Below are positions 1 to 8,694 of a DNA stretch of 13,391 nucleotides, in pieces (within the stretch, counting starts at the first letter, position 1; every line of letters begins with the position of its first letter). A program made the position numbers and the translations under genes. Location: assembly GCA_001970855.1 (NCBI GenBank), contig LSSN01000055.1, positions 1 through 13,391 on the forward strand, in the 5' to 3' direction. The notes under the pieces are model-generated. The model was given only the letters and a program-made list of their open reading frames with translations, made no database searches and was not told where the DNA came from. This stretch comes from Smittium culicis. Lineage: Eukaryota > Kickxellomycota > Harpellomycetes > Harpellales > Legeriomycetaceae.

Positions 1-798
1 GCGAAACTGGTGGCCAAAATCGTGGCCACCAAACTCAGCAAAATCGATGCGAAATACCAAATATTGGTAAAAGAGCAAGCTGGATTTCGGAATTTCGAGG
101 AGTGTGCGGGCCAAGCGACCACTCTATACGAAATAGTCCGCCGACGGAAAATTCACAACAAGGAAACATGGCTGTGCTATATCGACTATAGCAAGGCCTA
201 CGACCGGGTCCCCCATATGGCCCTACTGCATAAACTGCGATCAGTGGGCATTGGGGGCAAACTCCTCAATATGATCAAGGGCATGTATGATGCCCCGAAA
301 ATCGCAGTTAGAGTTGGAAATGAAGTTTCCAACCCGACCGAATACCTCTGTGGAGTGCGGCAAGGGTGCCCAGCCTCGCCGATACTTTTTGATTTCTACA
401 TCAACGATATATTCAAGGGCGTACGAGGTGTGCGGGTGCCTGGGCTCACCTCATGCATACCAGGACTACTGTTTGCCGACGATACCGTGCTAATGGCCGA
501 ATCATTAGCCGATTTACAAGCCGCACTGGATACCATAACCGAATGGTCGGACACTTGGGAAATGGCTGTGAATGCCTCCAAGTGCGGGATAATGACTATA
601 ATCGGGGAGTTGACCACTGATATGACCCTGCAGGGCCAAAAAGTCGACTCGACCGAACAGTACACCTACTTGGGCTATATTATGAATAGCAAGTGGTACG
701 TTTCTGGGACGATCCTGAACAACAAGAACAATGCCAGGAAGGCTGTATACGCTGCATACAGCTTCCTGAGACGGTCTGGTGTGTTCACTGAACTATAA
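1..798 (+). CDS. Non-LTR (LINE) retrotransposon reverse transcriptase, fragment open at the left edge and truncated at 3'
   Basis: The frame is open from base 1 (265 codons to the TAA at 796-798), so the true start lies outside the window; no initiator is visible. It encodes the palm of a LINE-type reverse transcriptase. Motif A is YIDYSKAYD with the catalytic Asp at 184-186; motif B is GVRQGCPASPILF from 352; motif C is FADD at 472-483; a motif D-like stretch (W..W..AVNASKC) and a motif E-like YTYLGY follow. The frame ends at ...RRSGVFTEL, well before the thumb and C-terminal zinc-finger region expected of a full ORF2. Right after 798 the sequence turns abruptly AT-rich, so the 3' part of the element is missing. 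No endonuclease domain is in the window. GC content is near half, unlike neighbouring DNA. The clade cannot be fixed from this fragment. Confidence 0.9.
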   Translation, partial: AKLVAKIVATKLSKIDAKYQILVKEQAGFRNFEECAGQATTLYEIVRRRKIHNKETWLCYIDYSKAYDRVPHMALLHKLRSVGIGGKLLNMIKGMYDAPKIAVRVGNEVSNPTEYLCGVRQGCPASPILFDFYINDIFKGVRGVRVPGLTSCIPGLLFADDTVLMAESLADLQAALDTITEWSDTWEMAVNASKCGIMTIIGELTTDMTLQGQKVDSTEQYTYLGYIMNSKWYVSGTILNNKNNARKAVYAAYSFLRRSGVFTEL

Positions 799-2126
799 AT
801 TTATTTTATATATATTTTTGAATGATTTTTATGTATATGTATTTTTTTCTTCGATAAAATTTTTTTTTGCATATGATTCGATTTAACATTATTTTAGTAA
901 TTTACACATTTTTTAGTAATGTTTAACTAGATTATGAATTATTTTATACACATAGCTTGTGCTAATTATTTAGCTAATAATTTTTTTATGTTTTAGTATT
1001 CGAATAATAATACCAAAATATTTTTAATTTTAATTTTTTTAGTATTTTATTTAATATTTTATTTTAAGTCTCTTATTCAAAAGATTGTTCATTTTTCATG
1101 ACATATGAATTTTAGCTTATATTTTTGTTTAGCTTAGATTATATTATTTAATATATTATATACAATAATATATTTCGTATACTTTTATCATTAGAATTAA
1201 ATGATAATATAATATTTATATTAACAGGAAAGTGTTTCAATAATCTCAAACCAGTTAATTTGGTTTTCTGCGAAATTAATAGTTTTTAAAACGAAATTTT
1301 AAATTATTTCGCTGATTGTGTGTTTTTACTTAAACTTGAATTTCTATTAGATGTTAAGAATTATTGATACTATTTTTATAAAACATAATTTTAAATAAAT
1401 TCAAGCTCATGCAAGAAATAAAGAATCTAGTATTCTATTTCAAATGAATTTCTTTGATCGACTTTTTTCTAAGTAATTAAGGGGAATGTGATTTTTCTTA
1501 CACCTGAAGGTTCCATTCAGGAATTGCTTCAAGTAGGCTGAATGACTGGTGTTACACGCAGTCATGGAATTAAGCTTCTAAAAAATTCGAATTTGTTGAG
1601 ATATTGAGCTAGTAGCCAGAGCCTACATATATCAGGGTTAATAAAAATAGGCTCCTAACCAAATCTGAAAAACTCGCACTATGTTGCAGTTTAACCCTTT
1701 CATAAGCGGTAGAATATATTTGATCTACCATATCTAGCCAACCGAGCTATATTAAATTAATTTTATTCCGAAGCCCTTAAAAACACTTGTTAATTATACA
1801 ACACAGCGTATAATAAATGTACTTATAAATTATAAACGTATCAATAAATTCTTTTTTATACAAGTGTTGCACATGTAATGATTATACATTAAAAAATTTG
1901 ATTAAAAAACGCTATGAAGTAATTATTAGTCATATGCAATGAGTGTAGAATGAGAGCTAAATTATTCTAAATCGTATATTGTTTCTTAGTTTTACCGATA
2001 TTATTTTTTATTAAATAGGATAAGCTTATTCATAGGGATAAAAGAGTTTGCAAATCTATTGTATAGGATTGTTAAGAGAAAAAAAATTCGTGCCTTTGCA
2101 AATAAAATTATATTGATTTTACGGCT
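799..2126. other. AT-rich intergenic DNA, no gene recognised
   Basis: Long A/T runs dominate and stops occur in every frame. Around 1490-1760 the sequence is a little less AT-rich, but only a 41-residue minus-strand frame is there, with no familiar motif. No tRNA-like B box or repeat array was found by eye. The right end holds the 3' flank of the minus-strand SYLF-SH3 gene. Confidence 0.6.
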
Positions 2127-3785
2127 TTATAGCAGGTTGACAAAGTTTGCAGGGAACTATAGGTTAAAATAAAATATATAATAATTAAATGACATTAGTA
2201 TAAATGTTTATGGGAAATTTTTTAAAAGAATTAGTGATCAAGCAGCTATTAAAAAATAAAAGTAATAAAGGTCGTTATCTCTTACTTGTCCTGATTTTCC
2301 GTTTAGGGTTCCTTCCCACCAATCGAACTGACTATCTGTTGATTTAATAATTAAAATTCTGTCACCTTTTTTAAATGGCAAGTCGCCTTCTGATTCGCCT
2401 GGGAAATCGAACATAGCTTCACCGTATTTTTCGGTTCCGCTTGGAGGAGGGTTTTGAGATACTTTCTCTTGTGGGAACCAGTTAGATGAATTACCTTCAT
2501 ATTGTGGAGGTGCGTCTATAAAAAATAAAATCAGATAAAATTGAATTTAATAAAATGAAGAGTTATACTCAGATCATAACGAATAAACTATAGTTGAATG
2601 CCATAAAAATAATTAAAATTACCAGAGTTGCTTTTTGGCTGGCTATCATATGGATTTGACCTTGATGCAGAGGGTTCCGTATTTGAATTTGATTGAGCGT
2701 CAGCGCTAGTATTTGGTACAAAAGTACCTGAATTAGTACCGCTTGGGTTAAATGATGTTTTTGCTGCAGAGTCTAATTCAGGGCTTGTGGGGTTTTGTGA
2801 ATTTTCAAATTCATCCGTGTTTGCAAACTTTTCAAAGTTTGATTTTCCTCTCATGTTTCTTGATTCAATCGAGTTGTATAGTTTAATCGCTTTAGGGGAA
2901 GGTTCAATTTGACCTGTTAGTAGCTCTTCGGCTCTTACTTTTTTTCCATAAAATCTGGCATTGGTTCCCTTTCTTTCGATTATAACTGAGCCTTCTAGCG
3001 AAACTCCGGCAAAAAGACCTTTAGTTTTACTGTACGAAAAGACAGGGGCTGCGTTCAAAACAGCACCGCTTGCTTCAGCGCTTCTTCCTACAGGACCTGC
3101 AGCTACAGCGATATTTGCACCGAGGGTTAAATTACCACCATGACTAAAAGCTTTAACGGCATCTTTGGTATTTAGAACCATTACGAAATCAGTTACTTCC
3201 GCGCCAATTTGGCCTCCAAAACCGATTCCTGCAGTTCCAATAGCTGAAGGCGCAGACCATCCTATGTTAATAAAGTAAAAAAAGAAGAAATTAATTGATG
3301 AAATAAAAAAAAAAAAGGATATACAAAAAGGACGCTAAAGAAATATGGAAGAACTTACTGCCATCAGGAAGTCTGAGAAAAATTTAAACAAGAACATATT
3401 AAATGAAATATACCCAGGCGTTAGTAAAAATAATTTATTATGGTGGCCAAGTGTGCTGAAAAAATAAGTATATATACCTTGCAACAACCAAGCCAGAGCC
3501 TGCTCTTCCAGACCATATAAACCCACCTTTGACGACAGTGAGGACAGCAATTCCGTGACATTTATCAAGAATATCAAAAGGAATGATTTTTCCTTGATAT
3601 TTTGCTTCAGTAGGACCTAAAATATAGTAAAAATATAAGGTGTTAATAATTGAGTCAAGATAATAAGCATAATGATAATGAATGTGATGAATACTGATGA
3701 AGGAGGTGAGAATGCTGGCAGCTTTATCGATATCCTTTTCCAGGCTTACTGGAATTGGGGAGTGCATCTTTTTAAATTTATCCAT
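2127..3785 (-). CDS. SYLF and SH3 domain protein of the Ysc84/Lsb3/SH3YL1 family, six exons
   Basis: Splice reconstruction by eye gives exons 3785-3695, 3616-3478, 3372-3359, 3261-2623, 2515-2286 and 2156-2127: 1143 coding bases, 380 residues, TAA stop. All five introns (78, 105, 97, 107 and 129 bases) begin GT and end AG, and phases agree throughout. Residues about 40-205 form the SYLF domain, with HGIAVLTVVKGGF, SGRAGSGLVVAR, GFGGQIGAEVTDFV and KGLFAGVSLEGS. A Ser/Asn/Pro-rich linker follows (about 206-324). An SH3 domain ends the protein (325-380), with AMFDF, the acidic RT loop ESEGD, WW at 360-361, and GQFPANFV completed only by the last 30-base exon. Family members bind phosphoinositides and actin and work in actin patches and endocytosis; that role is inferred here. 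Start: ATG at 3785 has a second in-frame ATG six codons on; homologues usually start shortly before the (N/S)PIP..L motif, so either is possible. Confidence 0.9.
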
Positions 3786-3821
3786 TTTGCTTTACTGTTG
3801 AATATATATTGTACTAAGACT

Positions 3822-3828
3822 TATATAA
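3822..3828 (-). promoter_or_regulatory. TATA-like box upstream of the SYLF-SH3 gene
   Basis: Read on the minus strand, TTATATAAG lies about 40 bases upstream of the ATG at 3785. In such AT-rich DNA the motif is common by chance, and its spacing would put transcription start very near the ATG. Confidence 0.25.
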
Positions 3829-5331
3829 ATAATTAAAAATGATTCAACAAGGGTTAAACGATTTTTTTTGCTTATAAAAATTATATTAAATTTGATAATA
3901 TGAGCAGAATGTTGCTGAGAAAGCGCTATTTATACATTCTAAAGCAAATAAATCCTGAAACAAGATCAATAACCTTACAAATAATCTCTCGCCACAAAAC
4001 ATCCTGAAAACTTTAAATGGAAACCTTTTAACCAAACCTATAAACTCCTATCCAGTCAAGACATTCATGTTGGATCTTTTCAGGTGTTTTCCTTGTTTTA
4101 AGTTCATTTATTAGAATTCGCCTAACTAACTGCTATACTACAAATGGCCTCAAATGTAACATAAAAATGTGCTGTACTGCCATTCGCCAAGGAATTGATG
4201 TGTGATTCTATGTGGCCAGTAATTCAGCAATTTCAAGTAGTACTATATTGAGTCTCGTTGATTATTTGCTAGAATTATTTATTTGCGGATTGACAGTCCA
4301 ATAAACTAAGTTGAGATATTGATTATTCGCAGTTTATAATCTTTTGCAATTTCGACTGAAGCAGATTCTCAACATAATTCATGAAAGCGATTTTTGTGCC
4401 AAGCTACAGGTCATTAGTATAACAAGAGCTATAAATTATTGGAGCGATACATAAGCAATAAGACAGTTTATTTGACAAGTACAGATTAAAAAAGCCACAA
4501 ACATTTAGTTTATATCTCATAAGGGGGCCAAGGGCTAACACAAACATTATAAATCTCCAAATGAAAAGTAGTCCCTTTAAACGCTGCCAATGAATGTATA
4601 GGCGAAATCTGACCATTTTTCAAATACGCTTGAATATTACATATGTTTTATTTTTGCCGAGAGCTTACTAAATATAAACAACTTAATTTCAACGCGTGCG
4701 AACTAACTATTGATGTAAAAAGTTTGACTGTAAATACATGCATCTCCGAAAAAAAAAACTTTTCTATCTACACTTCTAATAGCTGACTAAATATTCTCAT
4801 AACAGCTCAACTAAGAAACTCTAATAAGTATCGACTCACTCGAGCTAGTAAAATACCAAAATGATTTCGCAAACGCCGAAACGAGTCAATAGTTTATTTA
4901 AATTGAGATTAACTGCTCTTCTCAATAAAAGCTTATGATTAGACAATAAATGATTTAAAATTGCAAAAGGATCAAAAACCCAGCCAGTCAATTAAAAGGG
5001 CTCGCCCATAATAGCATCACGATAAAATATTTGATTGGCCAAATATTAGCCAAGTCGGGCCGTTCAGAATACCTTGCCGAAAAAAAAAGTTAGTGCATCA
5101 GGATGACTTGTCCAAATCTTGAGTTTTTCATTACAGCTAAATTAATTTTACTAAGCCATTATACAAGCTATTAAGTATAATAGTCGAACTAAAATAAAAA
5201 AAAAATAAAAAATTTCCTGAGAATTTAGGCAATATCCTTGGCTATAAGTTAAAATAAACTTTGTAAATAGTTTTTGAATTATAAAATACTATATTAAATT
5301 ATAAAAAGTTACGAGCTATAAATATTTTTTC

Positions 5332-5341
5332 TATATAAATA
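5332..5341 (+). promoter_or_regulatory. TATA-like box upstream of the SYLF-only gene
   Basis: TATATAAATA lies 64-73 bases before the ATG at 5405, and a second TATAAATA sits at 5317-5324. The spacing suits a core promoter with a short leader, but the local A/T richness makes chance matches likely. Confidence 0.3.
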
Positions 5342-5404
5342 AGTGAAAATTTGCTTCAAGTTTTTTATATTTCAGTCATCAATTTAATCACAGCTAAAAT
5401 AAAA

Positions 5405-6590
5405 ATGAAAATTTCTACTAGAAAAATCAATAACATTCTACCATTTATTCCAACAAGCTTGGAAAATGACGTCTCAAAATCTTCAGAAATACTCTTATCG
5501 GTTGAGAGTAAGAATAATGATAAATATTTAATTATTTTCAAGAATTAACTTGTATATAATTTTAGCAAAACTAAACACAATTATAATTAAATAATACTTT
5601 AATTTGATAGGGCAAACACATCTAGACTTTTTAAAATATAAGATTCCAGCAAATATCTTAGAAACGTGCCATGGATTGGTAATATTATCAGTTTTAAAAG
5701 GTGGATTTTTGTACTCAGGAAGGGTGGGTTCAGGGATCGTAGTTGCAAGGTAATATCCCCTAATAAAACTAAATAAATTTATAATTATATAACTATAAGA
5801 AATAAAACATTTATTTTTTAATATAGACTTCCTAATGGTAGCTGGTCAGGTCCTTCGGCAGTAGGAATGATAGGTTTAGGAATCGGTGGACAAATTGGTG
5901 CCGAAATTACGAATCTAATAATAGCCTTAAACTCTCCTGAAGATATAGACTCATTCAGTTCAAACAAAGCTCTTCTAGTTGGAACAAATATTACAGTTTC
6001 TAGCCCAGCTATAGGAAGAAATATCGAAGCTGATGTAAACTTGCTAAAAGGGTTAACTGTATTCTCGTATAGCCATTCCAGAGGCCTATTCGCTGGTATT
6101 TCTCTAGAAGGAACTTTGATTGTTGAAAGAAAGTCCGCAAACAAAAAATACTATAACAGAAAAATTACTGCAAAAGAAATATTGACAAGCGATAGAATAA
6201 CCTCTGAAATTTCGAATAAACAGAATTTATCTAAACTTTATTTCTCTATACAACTAAGAAACGATAGAACTATCGCAGACTATAAAAAATATTTAGCCTC
6301 CGCTGAACGCAATGTTTTGCCTGATTATCAAGCCTCAAGTAGCTCAGATTGTTATCAAGACGTCAAAAATAGTAATGAAACCGTTCGCGATACAAAAATA
6401 GGTGAGAATTAATTCAACTATATCTATCTTACATAAATTATAACCCCTACCTCACCCCATTAAATTTCATTTAATTTCGTATTTGTTAGATGATAAAGAC
6501 ACTAAAGTGGATATCAGGCCTGAAACAGAATATCTGAGCTTTAATCGTGATCAAGCCGCTCCAGAACTTCCACCAAGAAAGAAAAATTAA
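5405..6590 (+). CDS. SYLF domain protein without SH3 domain, four exons, paralogue of the neighbouring SYLF-SH3 gene
   Basis: Exons 5405-5507, 5611-5749, 5827-6401 and 6490-6590 give 918 coding bases, 305 residues and a TAA stop. The introns (103, 77 and 88 bases) are GT...AG and all phases match. ATG 5405 is the first ATG in frame before the conserved block; the frame upstream has none. The SYLF domain spans about residues 40-210, with HGLVILSVLKGGF, SGRVGSGIVVAR, LPNGSW, GIGGQIGAEITNLI and RGLFAGISLEGT. After a polar tail the protein ends APELPPRKKN. No SH3 domain follows: where the paralogue splices into its linker and SH3 exon, this gene splices into a 101-base exon that codes for 33 residues and stops. 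The tail fits the class II SH3-ligand pattern. The role is probably membrane or actin related by family; the exact function is unknown. A short or broken form is less likely because the splice sites and frame are intact. Confidence 0.87.
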
Positions 6591-8294
6591 TATATCTAGC
6601 ACATCTTAAATCCTCATAACATCAAAAAAAATTCATAAAAGTTGAATAAATTGAAGAGGATGTTTGATAAATATAATTTTTGCTCATAAATTCCTGGCGT
6701 TCATATCTATAAAAATCAATATATATGAACCCATTTTATTCTAAAAGTATTATTATTATATCATTTTCGTATAACATAAATAAAAAAAAAACTAGTTTTA
6801 TAAAAAACTGATAATAATTATTAAACCAAATAAGAAAAATTATAATTTTTTACTCGTGGTAATTTTTGAAAGGATATAAAAAATTGTTACAGTAAATTCA
6901 TATTGATGCGATATTTCAATTATAGCAACTCATAAATATCTTTATTGAATTTTAAAATCTGATTTTGGGAAATAACCAATTAAATATGTTTAAGGTTCAA
7001 TATGTGTATGGTTTCCAATTTTCTATTCATAATTGAAATTAGTTTACTACATTTAGACACTCCTATATTAAAAAATTATTTACTATAAAAATCATCGCAA
7101 TTATATATAGTTTATCCCTTATAATGAAAAATAATCATCCTAATCATTTATCATATTGCTTATATAGTATTCGAATATCATATAAAAATTCGCAAATAAA
7201 AATATGAATTAAACAAGAACGTAAGTAAAATATTAAAAGTCATAAGCTTTCACTTGTAATAATTTGTTGGATTGTTTTATATTATTAATAAAAGATGTAA
7301 CAATGAAAAATTTCTAAAAAATGACATCATATAATATACGAATTCAAAACCAGCGATATAAAAGAATCAGTACGATAAAATAAAAAGCTGGAAATAGACC
7401 TAAAAGATTTATATCAACTGGCTGTAGTTACCTATGATGAATTTTTAAAAAACATTTCCTTTTTTGATTAATATTCAATTTTATTATTATTTGACTTGGT
7501 ATTAGCAAATGTAAATTCCACCTTGATAACAATATCAAAATCAGATTATTGAAAAAAATATATTGGCAGCACTTTATCTTTTTCGCTTTATAATGTGTTT
7601 TATTTTTATATTTTCATTAAATATATTCCAAATGAAATAGTAGCTAAAAATTTCTATATCAAAGTACAGAGCTGTATTGAACTTGAAATATATAATTATA
7701 ATATATTGAAATTTAAAAGTAATATTTTTAAACCAAAGCGATTAAAATTTAGTTTTACAATCTAATAATCTAAGACCCTTCTGGATTTAATAATACACAA
7801 TTCCAAATGTTGAGTTAATAAGAAATATTATAATAAATTGGAATTTTTTCTATCAGTGTTAAAAAAGTTTGGCGTTTTGTCTAAGGAAAAAAAATTGTTT
7901 CAATATCAAATGAATGTGTTCAACCCTATAAAATCTTATCTCCCTTTAAGAATGACACAATAAACTCAGAATCCAAAAATATTAATACAGACATCAGTAA
8001 TAAAACTTTCATTTAAAAATGTAGCCGAATTCAAGTCAGTGCGATTAGGACCTGTGAATACTTTCAATTCCGCTGAAGCCAATAAATAAAAATAATTTCA
8101 TGGCTAATAAAGGAATATTTTCGCAATTTTTCAAATGGTAGAACCTTTTCAATTCCAAAATAGGTTTAGAAATTTTTATTCATGATATCATATAATTTTT
8201 TAACATTTTTTCTTTGAAATATTATAAACTCTACTAAGATATAGATTTCTTTACTATAACCTAGATAAAGCCGATTTCTAAATTTCTCGACAAC
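6591..8294. other. Very AT-rich intergenic DNA, no gene recognised
   Basis: The most A/T-rich part of the window. No open frame of note, no domain motif, no tRNA-like box and no clear tandem array was seen on either strand. It holds the 3' flank of the SYLF-only gene and then runs up to the TG of the LTR at 8295. Confidence 0.6.
6645..6650 (+). terminator. Possible polyadenylation signal of the SYLF-only gene
   Basis: AATAAA begins 55 bases after the TAA stop at 6588-6590. Position fits a fungal 3' end, but the hexamer is frequent in DNA this rich in A and T. Confidence 0.25.
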
Positions 8295-8424
8295 TGTCAT
8301 AATCACATTTGTAATGGATCAATCGGCGACCAAATGTCTACCAACCGATGAACTTCCTTATCTTTCCCATCCTATTGGCTCACCCTTACTTTCACCTTAC
8401 CGATCAGTTCACTTGTTCGTTTCA

Positions 8425-8430
8425 TATATA
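8425..8430 (+). promoter_or_regulatory. TATA box in the LTR
   Basis: TATATA lies 33 bases before T8458, the first base of the stretch complementary to the primer site. That is the normal TATA-to-start distance, so the transcript should begin at about 8456-8458. Confidence 0.55.
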
Positions 8431-8457
8431 TTGACAGCATAATCCTTTTTACGAAAG

Positions 8458-8470
8458 TTATGCTGTTCAA
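8458..8470 (+). other. Predicted transcript 5' end acting as self-primer
   Basis: TTATGCTGTTCAA is the exact reverse complement of 8564-8576. In Tf1/sushi-type elements the first bases of the mRNA fold back on the primer site and are cut by RNase H to prime reverse transcription. Here the complementary stretch falls where the TATA box predicts the start of the RNA, which is what that mechanism requires. Confidence 0.6.
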
Positions 8471-8526
8471 CAAGTTTAATTCCTCCCAGTACCCTGGTTA
8501 TTCATACACTTATTATTTTAATACTA

Positions 8527-8532
8527 AATAAA
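8527..8532 (+). terminator. Polyadenylation signal in the LTR
   Basis: AATAAA, 29 bases before the proposed LTR end. In the 3' copy of the LTR it would direct cleavage of the element transcript and so define the end of R. Confidence 0.4.
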
Positions 8533-8563
8533 TTATCACTTAGAAAATCTCCACCTTGACAGT

Positions 8564-8576
8564 TTGAACAGCATAA
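8564..8576 (+). other. Primer binding site of self-priming type
   Basis: TTGAACAGCATAA starts two bases after the LTR end. It does not begin with TGG, so it lacks the complement of a tRNA CCA end that tRNA-primed elements show. It pairs over all 13 bases with 8458-8470. Confidence 0.6.
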
Positions 8577-8694
8577 ACAATTTTTTTTTTTTTTTACTTA
8601 CATCGTAATAAATCCATCCAGTACAACCCTAGAAACAATAAGACTATTGTTATCAATCAATCCCCAGACATCAGACCAAGAAAACAACCAAGAT

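Larger units (their letters stand above)
3786..5404. other. Spacer between divergent SYLF genes, no gene recognised
   Basis: About 1.6 kb separates the start codons of the two head-to-head SYLF paralogues, so both promoters must lie here. A 70-codon minus-strand frame at 4404-4616 has no recognisable domain and is probably chance. The stretch at about 3940-5110 is somewhat less AT-rich than the intergenic DNA further right, but no mobile-element protein, tRNA or clear repeat is visible. Confidence 0.55.
8295..8561 (+). repeat. 5' long terminal repeat of the Ty3/gypsy element
   Basis: Boundaries were set from sequence logic, since the second LTR is not in the window. The proposed repeat starts TGTCA and ends TGACA, a 5-base terminal inverted repeat with the usual TG...CA ends. 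It is 267 bases long, holds a TATA box (8425-8430) and an AATAAA (8527-8532) in the right order, and is followed two bases later by a primer site. U3 would be about 8295-8457 and R would start near 8458. Confidence 0.72.

Noticed and set aside
1440..1565. Minus-strand frame of 41 residues in a slightly less AT-rich patch
   Set aside because: No motif recognised and no flanking coding signal; too short to support.
3335..3577. Minus-strand 80-codon frame overlapping the second exon of the SYLF-SH3 gene
   Set aside because: It is another frame of exon 2 and its introns and has no domain; the spliced gene explains the region.
3438..3785. Unspliced 115-residue frame as the complete protein
   Set aside because: It reads through intron 1 and into intron 2; the intron 1 part (about 26 residues rich in His and Tyr) interrupts the conserved family sequence, and splicing restores it in phase.
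4404..4616. Minus-strand frame of 70 codons in the spacer between the SYLF genes
   Set aside because: Hydrophobic and Cys/Tyr-rich but with no recognisable domain, no splice partner and no support beyond length; chance frames of this size occur in such DNA.
4990..5075. Short GC-richer patch with partial inverted repeats (GGCTCGCCC, TTGGCCAA-like)
   Set aside because: The arms are short and imperfect, no second copy was seen in the window, and there is no link to a gene.
8460..8531. Upstream frame of 23 residues in the LTR, starting at the ATG in the self-primer
   Set aside because: The ATG would be only about two bases from the RNA 5' end, too close to the cap for normal initiation, and the frame runs into the AATAAA.
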